A stretch of DNA of 64,000 nucleotides from Clostridia bacterium (GCA_017531505.1 JAFXKX010000005.1:26383-90382); one strand, 5' to 3'. Shown: positions 42,312 to 51,619, counted from the first letter of the stretch. Notes: generated by a model from the sequence alone, not told the origin. Translations and numbers: made by a program.

Positions 42312-43755
42312 GTCTTTCCTCTTTCTCTGAAATTTTTTGTTCGGACCGATGCTTTCTGTTGCATACGGGGACTTTTGTGGGGTATTTGCCATCAAAGCAA
42401 GCGGTGCAGTAACCGCAGCCGCCGCCGTTTTCTGCAATATGTACAACATCTTTGATCGTCATATAACCAAGGCTGTCTGCGCCAATGATCTCGCAGATCT
42501 CTTCTGTTGTACGGTTATGCGCTACCAGCACGCCGCTGGAAGAGATATCCGTGCCATAATAGCAGGGATACAGGAAGGGCGGTGCCGCAACGCGTACGTG
42601 CACTTCTTTCGCGCCTGCATTACGCAGCATTTTTACCACTTTATTCAGTGTAGTGCCGCGTACGATAGAGTCATCTACCAATACTACGCGCTTTCCTTCG
42701 ATCGTCGCTTTTACAGGGCTCAGTTTGATGCGCACCTTGTCCTCACGGGATTTCTGCCCGGGTGCAATAAACGTACGCCCGATATATTTGTTCTTGATCA
42801 GGCCGATCCCGTAGGGGATTCCGGACTGCCGTGCATAACCGATCGCTGCATCCAGACCGGAGTCAGGCGCACCTACGACCACATCCGCCTGTACCGGATG
42901 CTCCAGTGCCAACATCGCACCTGCGCGTACGCGGGCGTTGTGTACCGAGCTGCCGTCGATCACAGAATCGGGACGGGCAAAATAAATATATTCGAATACA
43001 CAAGTGCTTCTCTCTACAACACCGCAATGCGTGTCAATCGTACGGATACCGTCTTTATCAAAGATCACAATCTGACCCGGTTTGATATCTGCTGCAAACT
43101 CTGCACCTACCGCCTGCAATGCACAGCTTTCGGATGCAACCACATAGGCGCCGTCTTCACGCTGGCCGTAGCACAACGGGTGGAATCCATGGGGATCTCT
43201 TGCTGCGATCAGTTTTGTGGGCGACATCACTACCAGAGAATAAGCACCCTCCAGTCTGTCCATCGTACGGTTTACTGCCTCTTCGATAGAGGAAGATTTG
43301 ATCCGTTCTGCCGTAATCAGGTGAGCGATCACTTCGCAGTTGCTGTTGGTATGGAAGATCGCACCGGTCAACTCCAGCTCTTCGCGCAGTTCCAATGCAT
43401 TGGTCAGGTTACCGTTCATTGCCAGTGCCATACTGCCTTTTATATGGTTGATAACCAACGGCTGTGCATTGACACGGTCTTCGCTGCCGGCTGTGCCGTA
43501 ACGGCAATGCCCTACAGCAATACGCCCCTGCCCCAGATATTCCAGAACTTCGGGGGTAAATACCTGTTCTACCAGACCGTTATCTTTGTATGCATGAAAT
43601 ACACCGTCATCATTCAATACGATGCCGCAGCTTTCCTGCCCTCGATGCTGCAAAGAGAACAATCCATAGTAACAGGTACTTGCCAAATTGGTATCACATT
43701 GCGGAGCACCTGCGTATACGCCGAATACACCGCATTCTTCTCTCAATTTCTGCAT
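42304..43755 (-). CDS. purF: Amidophosphoribosyltransferase
   Basis: Committed first step of purine synthesis, making phosphoribosylamine from PRPP and glutamine; inhibited by AMP and GMP. In 483 residues the N-terminal nucleophile glutaminase begins CGVFGVY after a seven-residue propeptide. The PRPP site is VVLVDDSIVRGTT near 365. Cysteines in GGGCGYCTACF near the end, with another upstream, indicate the Bacillus-type [4Fe-4S] cluster. It lies between purE and purM. Confidence 0.97.
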   Translation of the reverse strand: MQKLREECGVFGVYAGAPQCDTNLASTCYYGLFSLQHRGQESCGIVLNDDGVFHAYKDNGLVEQVFTPEVLEYLGQGRIAVGHCRYGTAGSEDRVNAQPLVINHIKGSMALAMNGNLTNALELREELELTGAIFHTNSNCEVIAHLITAERIKSSSIEEAVNRTMDRLEGAYSLVVMSPTKLIAARDPHGFHPLCYGQREDGAYVVASESCALQAVGAEFAADIKPGQIVIFDKDGIRTIDTHCGVVERSTCVFEYIYFARPDSVIDGSSVHNARVRAGAMLALEHPVQADVVVGAPDSGLDAAIGYARQSGIPYGIGLIKNKYIGRTFIAPGQKSREDKVRIKLSPVKATIEGKRVVLVDDSIVRGTTLNKVVKMLRNAGAKEVHVRVAAPPFLYPCYYGTDISSSGVLVAHNRTTEEICEIIGADSLGYMTIKDVVHIAENGGGCGYCTACFDGKYPTKVPVCNRKHRSEQKISEKEERHE

Positions 43756-43789
43756 GACCTTTTAACTACTCCTATTAAACTTCAATATG

Positions 43790-44284
43790 TTACACCGTAT
43801 ATTTTGCGGTGACTTCTGCATCCTTTTCCAGTGCTGCCGCAGCGGCTGCTTTCTTTGCTGCAGCCAACTTTTCCTGCAGGGAAACCTCCTCAATCGCCAG
43901 CATCTGAATTGCCAGCAAGGCTGCGTTTGCAGCACCATTGATCGCTACAGTCGCTACCGGCACGCCGGACGGCATCTGTACTGTTGCCAGCAAGGCATCC
44001 AGACCATCCAGCTCGGAAGCCTTGATCGGCAGCCCGATAACAGGCAATGTGGAATGCGCAGCCATAACGCCGGCCAGATGCGCTGCCTTACCTGCCGCTG
44101 CGATGATCACACCAAATCCTGCTTCTCTTGCATTATCCGCAAATGCAGCTGCTTGTTCAGGCGTACGATGCGCCGAATAGACATGCATTTCAAAGGGTAC
44201 TTCATATTCTTTCAAAACCGCCGCCGCTTTTTCTACAACAGGCAGGTCACTTGCACTGCCCATGATCACAGCTACTTTTTTCAT
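43790..44284 (-). CDS. purE: N5-carboxyaminoimidazole ribonucleotide mutase
   Basis: Class I PurE or AIR carboxylase, which forms CAIR. The 164 residues carry [28 protein letters not shown] and [23 protein letters not shown]. No purK is seen in the window, so whether it uses N5-CAIR or CO2 directly is open. GGAGG precedes the start. It is the first gene of the purine operon; purC, purH and purB are not in it. Confidence 0.96.
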   Translation of the reverse strand: MKKVAVIMGSASDLPVVEKAAAVLKEYEVPFEMHVYSAHRTPEQAAAFADNAREAGFGVIIAAAGKAAHLAGVMAAHSTLPVIGLPIKASELDGLDALLATVQMPSGVPVATVAINGAANAALLAIQMLAIEEVSLQEKLAAAKKAAAAAALEKDAEVTAKYTV

Positions 44285-44343
44285 GCGTTATGCCTCCGTA
44301 TAATTGTAATCTCAATATCGCCGACCAACGGACGATCCATTAA

Positions 44344-44371
44344 ACACGGTATCATATATATGATACCGTGT
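44344..44371. promoter_or_regulatory. Perfect 28-base palindrome before purE
   Basis: Arms ACACGGTATCATAT meet without a spacer, 60 bases upstream of purE. A possible promoter (TTGTTT, 17 bases, TATGAT on the minus strand) runs into it, so it may be an operator; as RNA it would form a hairpin without a proper T run. No purine riboswitch is seen. About 240 bases (44285-44525) hold only this, the boxes below and a terminator. Confidence 0.6.
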
Positions 44372-44460
44372 CAAAACAATAGTTCGTCAATATATGTACA
44401 TTAAAAATATTTTATATAATTTTATTTCTTCTTTTTCCGAAAATTAATTTCTTCTTCTCT

Positions 44461-44473
44461 GTTTCCGAACGTT
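44461..44473 (+). promoter_or_regulatory. PurR-box-like sequence
   Basis: GTTTCCGAACGTT is close to the Bacillus PurBox (AWWWCCGAACWWT). Weaker relatives are CCGAA at 44437-44441 and, inverted, GACGAACTATT near 44378-44388. The spacings do not match the usual paired boxes, so this is tentative. Confidence 0.3.
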
Positions 44474-44483
44474 TAATATTTAC

Positions 44484-44521
44484 AAAAAAAGGCTTTTGCG
44501 GGTATGCAAAAGCCTTTTTTT
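44484..44521. terminator. Terminator of the reductase gene
   Basis: GGCTTTTGC and GCAAAAGCC pair with A and T runs on both sides. Confidence 0.9.
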
Positions 44522-44525
44522 GTCA

Positions 44526-45419
44526 TTACTTTTTATTTGCTTCTCTTTCAGCAATCTGTTCCTTCAGATTTTTCAATTCATTGAATACATATGGATCTTC
44601 TCCGATACGCCCCTTTGCGGTACTCAGAGAACGCAATATCTGCATATCTTCCTCTTCCAGACAGAAATCAAAGGAATCCATATATTCCAATATACGCGAC
44701 TCTTTGGTAGAGCGCGGAATAAAGCAGATCTTTTCCTGATACAGGAACCGGATCGCAATCTGCGAACAGGTTTTACCATATTTTTTTGCAATGCTCTGTA
44801 CTAAAAAACTGTCGTTGATTTTACCGTGCGCCATAGGCGAATATGCTTCCATTTGAATGCCGTTTGCGCGACAATATTCCAGAACATCCCGCTGCTGATA
44901 AAACAGATGACATTCCATCTGATTTACCATCGGCAGTATCTCGCATTCGTTTTTGATGCGTTCGATCCATTCGGGCATAAAGTTGGATACACCGATCGCC
45001 CGAACCAGACCTTCTTTATACAGTTTCTCCAAAGCCTTCCATGTGTCGATATATTTATCGTATAACGGGCAAGGCCAATGGATCAGGTACAGGTCAATAT
45101 AATCCAGCTGCAATGCTTTGCGGGATACCTCAAAAGCTTTGAGCGTTTCTTCATACCCATGACTGCTGTTCCACACTTTGGTCGTGACAAATACATCTTC
45201 TCTGGGCAAACCGCAATTTTTGATCGCCATACCCACTTCTTCTTCGCCGATGGTTTCATCGTTGGCATAGTCTGTTGCCGTATCGATGTTACGCAGTCCG
45301 TTCTGAATCGCCCAACGGATCATTGGTTCCCGGATAAATACCGTTCCAAATCCAAACTGCGGCATTTTCACGCCGTTGCTCAACGTTACTGTGTCCTGAA
45401 AACTTCCGTACTGTGCCAT
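44526..45419 (-). CDS. Aldo/keto reductase
   Basis: A 297-residue NADPH-dependent oxidoreductase with the (beta/alpha)8 barrel. The catalytic tetrad is complete: Asp46, Tyr51, Lys81 and His114 (DTATDY, TTKVW, LIHWPCP). The IPRSTKESRI segment near 240 is the NADPH phosphate site. It resembles the 2,5-diketo-gluconate/glyoxal reductase group; the substrate is unknown. It lies 35 bases after the amidohydrolase gene, possibly in one transcript. Confidence 0.92.
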   Translation of the reverse strand: MAQYGSFQDTVTLSNGVKMPQFGFGTVFIREPMIRWAIQNGLRNIDTATDYANDETIGEEEVGMAIKNCGLPREDVFVTTKVWNSSHGYEETLKAFEVSRKALQLDYIDLYLIHWPCPLYDKYIDTWKALEKLYKEGLVRAIGVSNFMPEWIERIKNECEILPMVNQMECHLFYQQRDVLEYCRANGIQMEAYSPMAHGKINDSFLVQSIAKKYGKTCSQIAIRFLYQEKICFIPRSTKESRILEYMDSFDFCLEEEDMQILRSLSTAKGRIGEDPYVFNELKNLKEQIAEREANKK

Positions 45420-45454
45420 ACTGTCACCCTTTCTTTTTTCAAATCTTTTCTTTA

Positions 45455-47065
45455 TTATATCACCCTTTGATATACGATGCTACCGTTCACCACCGTCATA
45501 TCTACCTGTACCTGTAACAATTCTTCTGCCGGCAGCGTAAAGATATCCCGGTCCAGTACAATGTAATCTGCATAATATCCGGGTTTCAGCCGCCCTTTGC
45601 GATCCTCCTTAAACTCTGCATACGAACTGCCTATGGTATAAGCATCGATCGCCTCAGAAAGCGTCATTTTCTCTGCGGGAAAGAATCCTTCCGGCGGATA
45701 CCCGTTCAGGTCCTTTCTGGTTACTGCGCAATATATGTTTCGGAAAGGATGAAACGGTTCTACCGGGGCATCGGTCCCCAGACTCAGGGGCACGCCCAGT
45801 TTGCCCAACGTTGCAAATGCATAGGATGTCCCTGCCAGATCCTTGCCCACTCTGTCCTCAACAATATGCAGATCGTAGTGCAGAAAAATGGGCTGTACCA
45901 AGGCCGCCACCTGCATATCGGCAATACGCTGCAGCAGCGGTGCATCTGTGATCTGACAATGCACCAACCCATGCCGCAGTATATTTCCCTCCTGCGGTAT
46001 CACCTTCTCATAACTGTTCAGCGTTTGCTCTACTGCGGCATCACCGATCACGTGTGTCACGATCTGCTGCCCATGATCCGCAGCCATACGGCACAATGTA
46101 TCCATGGTTTGCTGATCCAACGCCTCGGTACCACAGGTAGAAGGGTCATCCTGATACGGGCTGCGCATCAATGCAGTACGCGCACCCAACGAGCCGTCCT
46201 TAAACAACTTAAGCGGCCCCAAAGAAAGCATATCGTCGTACTGATCACGCTGTGTCCATACCGTCTCTAAAAACTCCGCATACTTTTGCGGTTCCATAAA
46301 ACAGCACTGATGCCGATACCGCAGCAGCAATTTGCCCTGCGCGTGCAATCTTTTCCACAACGGCAGCATCCATGTATAGTTCCGACTGCTCACATCATTA
46401 GATTGCACAGATGTGATCCCCTGGCTGACCGCCAATTCCATCGCCTGTATATACAATGCTTCCAGCTGCTGCTCATCCATCGGCGGCAATGCCCGATCCA
46501 ATACAGAACAGGCATTTTCTGTCACAATACCGTCAGGCATTCCAGCTGCATCTTTCCATATCTCTCCGCCGGCAATTACCGTGTCTGCACATATCCCGGC
46601 CAACTCCAGCGCCTTGGAATTGCCGCTGCTCAGGTGTCCGCACACGCGTTCCAACACGATGGGGATCTCTTCAGAGACCTCATCCAGTTCCTGCCGTGTC
46701 GGCGGGCGCTTTTCGCCCTGTGTAAAATAATCCTGATTCCAGCCAACGCCATGCAGCCCCTGTATATCAGGATATGTTTCCAGAAAAACTTTGCAGCGCC
46801 GCTGTATTTCTGCGATACTGTCCGCATTGCTCAGATCGCACAGAGCCTGATGTTCGCCCACCATACACAGATGCTGATGGCTGTCATTCATACCGGGCAA
46901 TACCAGTCTGCCATCCAGATCTATCCGCTTTGCTTTGGGTGGCGCCATCTGCAATATCTGCGCATCGCTTCCCATTTCCCGGATCACTCCGTCCTGTATC
47001 CACATGGCCTGAGCAAAGCGATCCCGTTCCATGTATATCTTTCCATGATAAAAAATCAGATCCAT
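45455..47065 (-). CDS. Amidohydrolase family protein (YtcJ type)
   Basis: A 536-residue metal-dependent hydrolase of the amidohydrolase superfamily. MDLIFYHGKIYM starts the small beta domain. Metal ligands are in LPGMNDSHQHL near 60, the carboxylated-lysine candidate in LFKDGSLGARTA near 285, histidines in GLVHCQI and TDAPVEPFHP with the catalytic aspartate. Relatives act on N-acyl or formamide bonds; the substrate is unknown. It follows the phosphoesterase gene by 13 bases. Confidence 0.9.
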   Translation of the reverse strand: MDLIFYHGKIYMERDRFAQAMWIQDGVIREMGSDAQILQMAPPKAKRIDLDGRLVLPGMNDSHQHLCMVGEHQALCDLSNADSIAEIQRRCKVFLETYPDIQGLHGVGWNQDYFTQGEKRPPTRQELDEVSEEIPIVLERVCGHLSSGNSKALELAGICADTVIAGGEIWKDAAGMPDGIVTENACSVLDRALPPMDEQQLEALYIQAMELAVSQGITSVQSNDVSSRNYTWMLPLWKRLHAQGKLLLRYRHQCCFMEPQKYAEFLETVWTQRDQYDDMLSLGPLKLFKDGSLGARTALMRSPYQDDPSTCGTEALDQQTMDTLCRMAADHGQQIVTHVIGDAAVEQTLNSYEKVIPQEGNILRHGLVHCQITDAPLLQRIADMQVAALVQPIFLHYDLHIVEDRVGKDLAGTSYAFATLGKLGVPLSLGTDAPVEPFHPFRNIYCAVTRKDLNGYPPEGFFPAEKMTLSEAIDAYTIGSSYAEFKEDRKGRLKPGYYADYIVLDRDIFTLPAEELLQVQVDMTVVNGSIVYQRVI

Positions 47066-47078
47066 ATACGCTCTCTTA

Positions 47079-47774
47079 TTACTTAAATTCCTGTATTCCG
47101 GTATAAACAAATTGCAATTTATCTATGGTTTGGCTTCTGTGGAAGTGCCCGCAATACCATAGCTCATACTCCAGTTTCTGCTCGATCTCATCCAGCCATT
47201 GTTCTGTGGACGTATCTACCCCTTCCCAATCAAAATCCTTTGCAAATTCCCTCATCGGGGCATAACGCAGCGGACAGGTATGGGTCAGCATCCGATCTAT
47301 ACAGTATCCCATCGACTTCAGGCGTGCCTCTACAGCCGCTCTTATTTCGGCTGTCGGCTGCTCGTCTTCCCACCAGGGGGCTCCGTCTGTCAAACACTCC
47401 TGCCAATTGAGACTGTAGGCGCCGCCTATGGTCATACACTGTTTACCGGCCAGCGTATATACTTCTGCATCTTTTGCAAACAGCAGATTGGGATACTTCT
47501 GTTCCCGATATGCCTCTCCACCGGCAAAGGGCACCAATTCATATGCCGACATATTTTCCGGCCGCTGCTCATGATTGCCTTTCAGGCAAAACAGCGTAAT
47601 CGGCAGCTGCGCCAACCGTTCTTTTATAGCAGTATCCGACCGGTCTTCATAATAATTGATAAGTACATCGCCCAACAAAATCAAAACATCTTCCCGCGTA
47701 GTTTTCTGCATTTCACAAAACTGCTCTATATGCGAAAATTCTCTATGGGGATCCGAAGAAATATACCACATCAT
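47079..47774 (-). CDS. Metallophosphoesterase
   Basis: A 231-residue calcineurin-like phosphoesterase. Motifs in order: SSDPHREF for the first metal, LILLGDVLINY, LKGNHEQRPE, LTHTCP and CGHFHRSQ. It has no signal peptide. Three in-frame ATGs lie close together; the one at 47774 is best placed after AGAGGAG, while 47780 and 47771 are possible. It diverges from the MntR-like gene. The substrate may be a phosphoprotein or nucleotide. Confidence 0.88.
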   Translation of the reverse strand: MMWYISSDPHREFSHIEQFCEMQKTTREDVLILLGDVLINYYEDRSDTAIKERLAQLPITLFCLKGNHEQRPENMSAYELVPFAGGEAYREQKYPNLLFAKDAEVYTLAGKQCMTIGGAYSLNWQECLTDGAPWWEDEQPTAEIRAAVEARLKSMGYCIDRMLTHTCPLRYAPMREFAKDFDWEGVDTSTEQWLDEIEQKLEYELWYCGHFHRSQTIDKLQFVYTGIQEFK

Positions 47775-47859
47775 ATCCATCAACTCCTCTGTTTTATAGT
47801 TCGCGCTTTTATCTGCGAAATCCTTCCTTATTTTATATTTTTTACAACAATGGTCCGTC

Positions 47860-47888
47860 TTGCCAAACCCCTCTGTTTTTGTTATTGT
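47860..47888 (+). promoter_or_regulatory. Promoter of the MntR-like gene
   Basis: TTGCCA and TATTGT are separated by 17 bases, about 30 bases before the start codon. Confidence 0.5.
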
Positions 47889-47919
47889 AATAGTAATATC
47901 CAACAAGAAGGATTTCCCC

Positions 47920-48315
47920 ATGAAAATCTACGAATCTGCCGAAAATTATCTGGAAACCATATACATACTGAGCAAACAGCAATCCGAAGTCCGTTCTATC
48001 GATGTAGCATCCGAAACCGGTTTTACCAAGCCCAGCGTCAGCCGTGCCGTCAAAAATCTGCGCGCCAGCGGGCATATTTTGATGGATGCCAAAGGGCACC
48101 TTACCCTGACGCCTTTGGGATTACAAGTAGCAGAGCAAATGTATGAGCGTCATCAATTGCTCTCTCAGTTTTTGATACAGATAGGCGTCACTGCAGAAAC
48201 CGCATTGGCCGATGCCTGTCGGATCGAGCATGTGATCAGCGAAGAATCTTTTGCGCACATCAAATCCTACATGGCGAAAATGTCGCCCGAAACAGACAAA
48301 AACAGCGATACCTGA
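47920..48315 (+). CDS. DtxR/MntR-family metal-dependent repressor
   Basis: A 131-residue regulator that binds DNA when loaded with manganese or iron. The N-terminal winged helix reads ESAENYLETIYILS and SIDVASETGFTKPSVSRAVKNL. The dimer helix has DACRIEHVISEESFAHI, with the cysteine, glutamate and histidine that hold metal in MntR-like proteins. It lacks the SH3 domain of DtxR. An AGAAGGA site supports the start. It may regulate mntP or another transporter; no clear MntR box was identified. Confidence 0.88.
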   Translation: MKIYESAENYLETIYILSKQQSEVRSIDVASETGFTKPSVSRAVKNLRASGHILMDAKGHLTLTPLGLQVAEQMYERHQLLSQFLIQIGVTAETALADACRIEHVISEESFAHIKSYMAKMSPETDKNSDT

Positions 48316-48338
48316 GGGCATCGCTGCTTTTTATTTTT
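48303..48338 (+). terminator. Terminator of the MntR-like gene
   Basis: CAGCGAT and ATCGCTG pair around a ten-base loop and are followed by a T-rich run. It overlaps the last codons. Confidence 0.75.
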
Positions 48339-48348
48339 CAACAAAAGA

Positions 48349-48377
48349 TGGCGGTATGTATAAAATACATACCGCCA
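48349..48377. other. Perfect hairpin between convergent genes
   Basis: Arms TGGCGGTATGTAT, 13 bases, with an AAA loop. Flanking tails are CTTTTAATAG on the plus strand and TCTTTTGTTG on the minus strand. It may terminate the lipoprotein gene from the right. The rest of 48378-48499 is AT-rich, with a further inverted repeat TAACAAG/CTTGTTA at about 48438-48455 and no gene. Confidence 0.7.
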
Positions 48378-48499
48378 CTTTTAATAGGAAAGGAAAAGTT
48401 TATTTATAAACTCTCGAAAGGAGAATTTATCTGTATGTAACAAGTCACCTTGTTATGTACATTATAATATACGGGTATTAAAATACTCTTAAATTTTCT

Positions 48500-49597
48500 T
48501 TAAGAAAGAATTGCATTATCCAATACCAACTGGAATACCTGCTCCTGCAATACTGCCAATTTGATGTTTTCTTCGCCGTAATAGTCTTCAAAGCCCATTT
48601 CATAATCTGCTTCAAACTCATCTTCGGAGGTATAACCCATATCTCCCAACAAAGTCAGTTTTGCCTGTGCATATTCTTCTTCGGAAATTTCCATACCCTC
48701 TGCATTGATAATGGCCTTTACGATCAGCATATCGCCGATCTCTTCATGTGCCCAACCAAGTACGGTATCGTTAAACTCCTGCAGCGTCATTGCATAATTA
48801 TCATTCAGATAGGTTTCCAGATCCAGTCCGCTGTAGGCAGCCATACCGGTATAGTACTCTGTATAATCCGCCAGATAAGTCTCTACTTCGTCCTCCGGAT
48901 ATTCAATGATCGTGCAATTATCCCTTACTGCCTGCCAGACAGCCAGCAACTGATTACTCTCTGCATCTGCCTGATACTCCATCTCCAGCGATTCTTTGAT
49001 ATAGTCCTCATATTCTGTTACACTGTCAAACCCAAGATATTCCTGCACAAATGCATCGTCATAAGCAGGTAGGATCGGTTCCGATACCTTTTCCAATGTG
49101 ATTTCAAAATATGCTTCTTTTCCCGCAAAATCAGCAGACCAGTAATCGTCAGGGAAAACAACCGGCACATTCTTGGTTTGGCCGATCTCCATACCTACGA
49201 TCCCTTCCTCAAATCCGGGAATATATTCATCCATGCCCAGTGTTGCTTCATCATGTTCGACAGTCCCGCCTTCAAAAGCCTCGCCGTCCATATAGCCCAC
49301 ATAACTGATCACCACTTTATCTCCATCCTGTGCTGCCCTTTCCACAGGAGAAAACTCCGCATAGGTATACAGCAACTGATTGCGATAGGTTTCCATCAGT
49401 GCCTCATCGACTTCCTGTACTTCTACCTTCTCAGCTTCCACACCAAGATACTGGCCCAAGGTCACATAATCTTCGATCGCTTTTTCTTCTTCACGGAACG
49501 GCTTCATCAGATCTTTCGACTCTGCACAGCCGACCATCATCGTCGCCAACAAAATCATCAAAAGCAACCCTGCTGTTATTCGCTTTGTTTTCTGCAT
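48500..49597 (-). CDS. Trigger-factor-like lipoprotein with FKBP domain
   Basis: An exported lipoprotein of 365 residues. The signal peptide ends in the lipobox TMMVGC near residue 24. Residues 70-160 form an FKBP-type prolyl isomerase domain (DGDKVVISYVGYMDGEAFEGG, PGFEEGIVGMEIGQ), followed by a long acidic helical domain like the trigger factor C terminus. The ribosome-binding N domain of trigger factor is replaced by the signal peptide. It probably acts as a chaperone for secreted proteins. AAGGAG lies ten bases before the ATG. Confidence 0.9.
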   Translation of the reverse strand: MQKTKRITAGLLLMILLATMMVGCAESKDLMKPFREEEKAIEDYVTLGQYLGVEAEKVEVQEVDEALMETYRNQLLYTYAEFSPVERAAQDGDKVVISYVGYMDGEAFEGGTVEHDEATLGMDEYIPGFEEGIVGMEIGQTKNVPVVFPDDYWSADFAGKEAYFEITLEKVSEPILPAYDDAFVQEYLGFDSVTEYEDYIKESLEMEYQADAESNQLLAVWQAVRDNCTIIEYPEDEVETYLADYTEYYTGMAAYSGLDLETYLNDNYAMTLQEFNDTVLGWAHEEIGDMLIVKAIINAEGMEISEEEYAQAKLTLLGDMGYTSEDEFEADYEMGFEDYYGEENIKLAVLQEQVFQLVLDNAILS

Positions 49598-49680
49598 CAC
49601 TCGAAAACTCCTTATATTACTGCATTTTACTCTATCATATTCCATTTTAAAAAGCAATTCCGGTAAAAAAGTTTACAATC

Positions 49681-50130
49681 TTACGCCCGATCCTTCCGCC
49701 GGGAGAAAAGCACTGTAAACAATTTATTCGGCAGCTCGAATACCAATGCAATCCCCAATACGATGGCAACCACCAGTTTGATCGCTTCGATACCGCTGGA
49801 CAGCGCATTTGGCAATTGATCTGTCACCAGATAATAGACTGTCCAGTATAAATTGGTTCCCGGTGCCAAGGGAATAAGACCCGAGATTATGAACACCGTC
49901 GCCGGGCAGGCATTGTATACCGATGCGATTCTTGCCAATAATGCCACACATATCGTAGCACAAAAAATAGCGATCACAGGAGACATCTTTGCATAATGTA
50001 TCCCTGCCAGGTTCACTCCCCAACTGATACCACCGATAATGCCGCAGGTCAAAAAATACTTGCGCGGCACACCAAAAATCAAAGAAAATGCCAATGTTCC
50101 GAAAAACGCGCAAATGATCTGTTCTATCAT
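49681..50130 (-). CDS. Threonine/serine exporter, C-terminal half (ThrE family)
   Basis: A 149-residue membrane protein with about five helices, matching the ThrE C-terminal domain (DUF3815). SGLIPLAPGTNLYWTVYYL is the conserved helix pair. In Corynebacterium ThrE both halves are one protein; here they are two genes that overlap by four bases. The pair should export threonine, serine or small dicarboxylates. Last gene of a five-gene operon. Confidence 0.88.
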   Translation of the reverse strand: MIEQIICAFFGTLAFSLIFGVPRKYFLTCGIIGGISWGVNLAGIHYAKMSPVIAIFCATICVALLARIASVYNACPATVFIISGLIPLAPGTNLYWTVYYLVTDQLPNALSSGIEAIKLVVAIVLGIALVFELPNKLFTVLFSRRKDRA

Positions 50131-50924
50131 AACAACGCACCTCCCAGGATACTGTGGGACAGCATCAGTGTCACACCGACGCCGATGGCAATACACATAA
50201 ACACCAACACCGCATCCAGCATACGGACCGTACCCGATATATAATCTTCACCGGTCATATCGCGGATACCGTTTGTCATTGCGATACCCGGCACCAAGGG
50301 GATAATGCTACCTACGACCATATAGCTCAACTGCTGTCCGAAACCAATACGATAACACAGCAAGCACAATAATGTTGCCAACGCACTGGCCAGCAAATTA
50401 CTGATCGCCTTAGACACATGCAGCATTACCAATTTCTCCATACACAAATAGATCAGAGCGCTGATGACCAATACCGCTGCCGCGTCCAGCCATCCGCCCC
50501 CTAATACGCCGCAAAAGCAAGCACTGCCGATTCCGCAAACGATCGTCCGCAGCCACAGAGGACGCCCCTTCAGCGCACGGATACGGGCCAGTTCTGCTTC
50601 GGTTTGGTCCAGCGTATATTTCCCTTGTTCGATATCACGGGACAGTTGATTGATCGCGACGATTTTTTCAAAATTTGCACTTCTGACCGGGATATTCTCT
50701 ATCTTTGCATATTGCTCTCTGCCGTTATCGCCCTCACCGGTTACGAAAATCGCATTGCCCATAACGACAAAGCGCGCCGAATCCACGCCAAAAGCCTTTG
50801 CCATTCGTACCATTGTTTCCTCTACACGAGCAATTTCGGCACCGTTTGCCAGCAAGATCTTCCCTGCCTCCATCACAATATCCAGTATGCGCCTGGTCGG
50901 ATTCTTTTCCATCTTCTGCTCCAT
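50127..50924 (-). CDS. Threonine/serine exporter, N-terminal half (ThrE family)
   Basis: A 265-residue protein of the ThrE N-terminal type (DUF1212). Residues 10-110 are a soluble domain with ILLANGAEIARVEETM and VVMGNAIFVTGEG; then come about five helices with VGSIIPLVPGIAMTNGIRDMTGEDY. It needs the following gene as partner. AGAAGG precedes the ATG, two bases after the HAD gene stop. Confidence 0.9.
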   Translation of the reverse strand: MEQKMEKNPTRRILDIVMEAGKILLANGAEIARVEETMVRMAKAFGVDSARFVVMGNAIFVTGEGDNGREQYAKIENIPVRSANFEKIVAINQLSRDIEQGKYTLDQTEAELARIRALKGRPLWLRTIVCGIGSACFCGVLGGGWLDAAAVLVISALIYLCMEKLVMLHVSKAISNLLASALATLLCLLCYRIGFGQQLSYMVVGSIIPLVPGIAMTNGIRDMTGEDYISGTVRMLDAVLVFMCIAIGVGVTLMLSHSILGGALL

Positions 50925-50926
50925 CT

Positions 50927-51619
50927 TTAACCTTCTGTTCTTTTTATCAGTGCTATCACCGGCATAAGGGTATCAAAGCAATGGTCTGCCTGATCGCAAT
51001 TTCCTTTGTGTACATATACAGTGGTCATACCGGATCGTCTGCCTCCCAGAATATCTGCCGCCGCATTGTCCCCTACCATATAATAGTTATCTGCCGGATT
51101 CCGCCGCTTCGCCAATGCAAACAATTCTTCCCGCGGTTTATCGTATCCCTCTATGCCGGATACGATCACATCATCCAGATACCGATCCAGCCCGATTGCC
51201 TGCAGCACTTCCGGCAGATCCGGATAATTGTTGGAGAGCAATACATTTTTATAGCCCAGTTTATGTGCTTCTTCCAATGCCTCGATCGTGTCTTCATAGA
51301 AATGATAGTTTTGCGGTTCTTTAATGATCCCTCGTATCTTATCCGTTGCCTGACGCGCTTGCTGCGTAGGGATACCGCACAGCAAATAGCTTTCATAAAA
51401 ATGCTGTTCCATAAATGCCCACCATGCCTCCCCTGTCAGGTGCCGCAGATCGGCATCGGGTGTATGCCAGGGGAATCCTCTGCGCAGGCAATCTCTTAAC
51501 TGTTCTATATCATAAGTCAGATCGGCATCTGTTTCAGCGAGTGCCCGGCACAGGCTTTTGGTCCATAAAGATTTTGCATGGGTCAATGTGCCGTCAAAAT
51601 CCCAGAAAATTACCGTCAT
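50927..51619 (-). CDS. HAD-family hydrolase
   Basis: A 230-residue cytoplasmic phosphatase. Motif I FWDFDGTLTH (nucleophile Asp), motif II LLSNNYP, motif III lysine in GYDKPREEL and motif IV VGDNAAADILGG are all present, with a helical C1 cap. The substrate is unknown. Its ATG overlaps the preceding stop by four bases. Confidence 0.9.
   Translation of the reverse strand: MTVIFWDFDGTLTHAKSLWTKSLCRALAETDADLTYDIEQLRDCLRRGFPWHTPDADLRHLTGEAWWAFMEQHFYESYLLCGIPTQQARQATDKIRGIIKEPQNYHFYEDTIEALEEAHKLGYKNVLLSNNYPDLPEVLQAIGLDRYLDDVIVSGIEGYDKPREELFALAKRRNPADNYYMVGDNAAADILGGRRSGMTTVYVHKGNCDQADHCFDTLMPVIALIKRTEG

Noticed and set aside
48348..48440. 30-codon plus-strand frame, and an AAAGGAG followed by ATG-TAA at 48435
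   Set aside because: The frame begins inside a perfect hairpin without a ribosome site, and the second is only a start codon followed by a stop. At most they are remnants.
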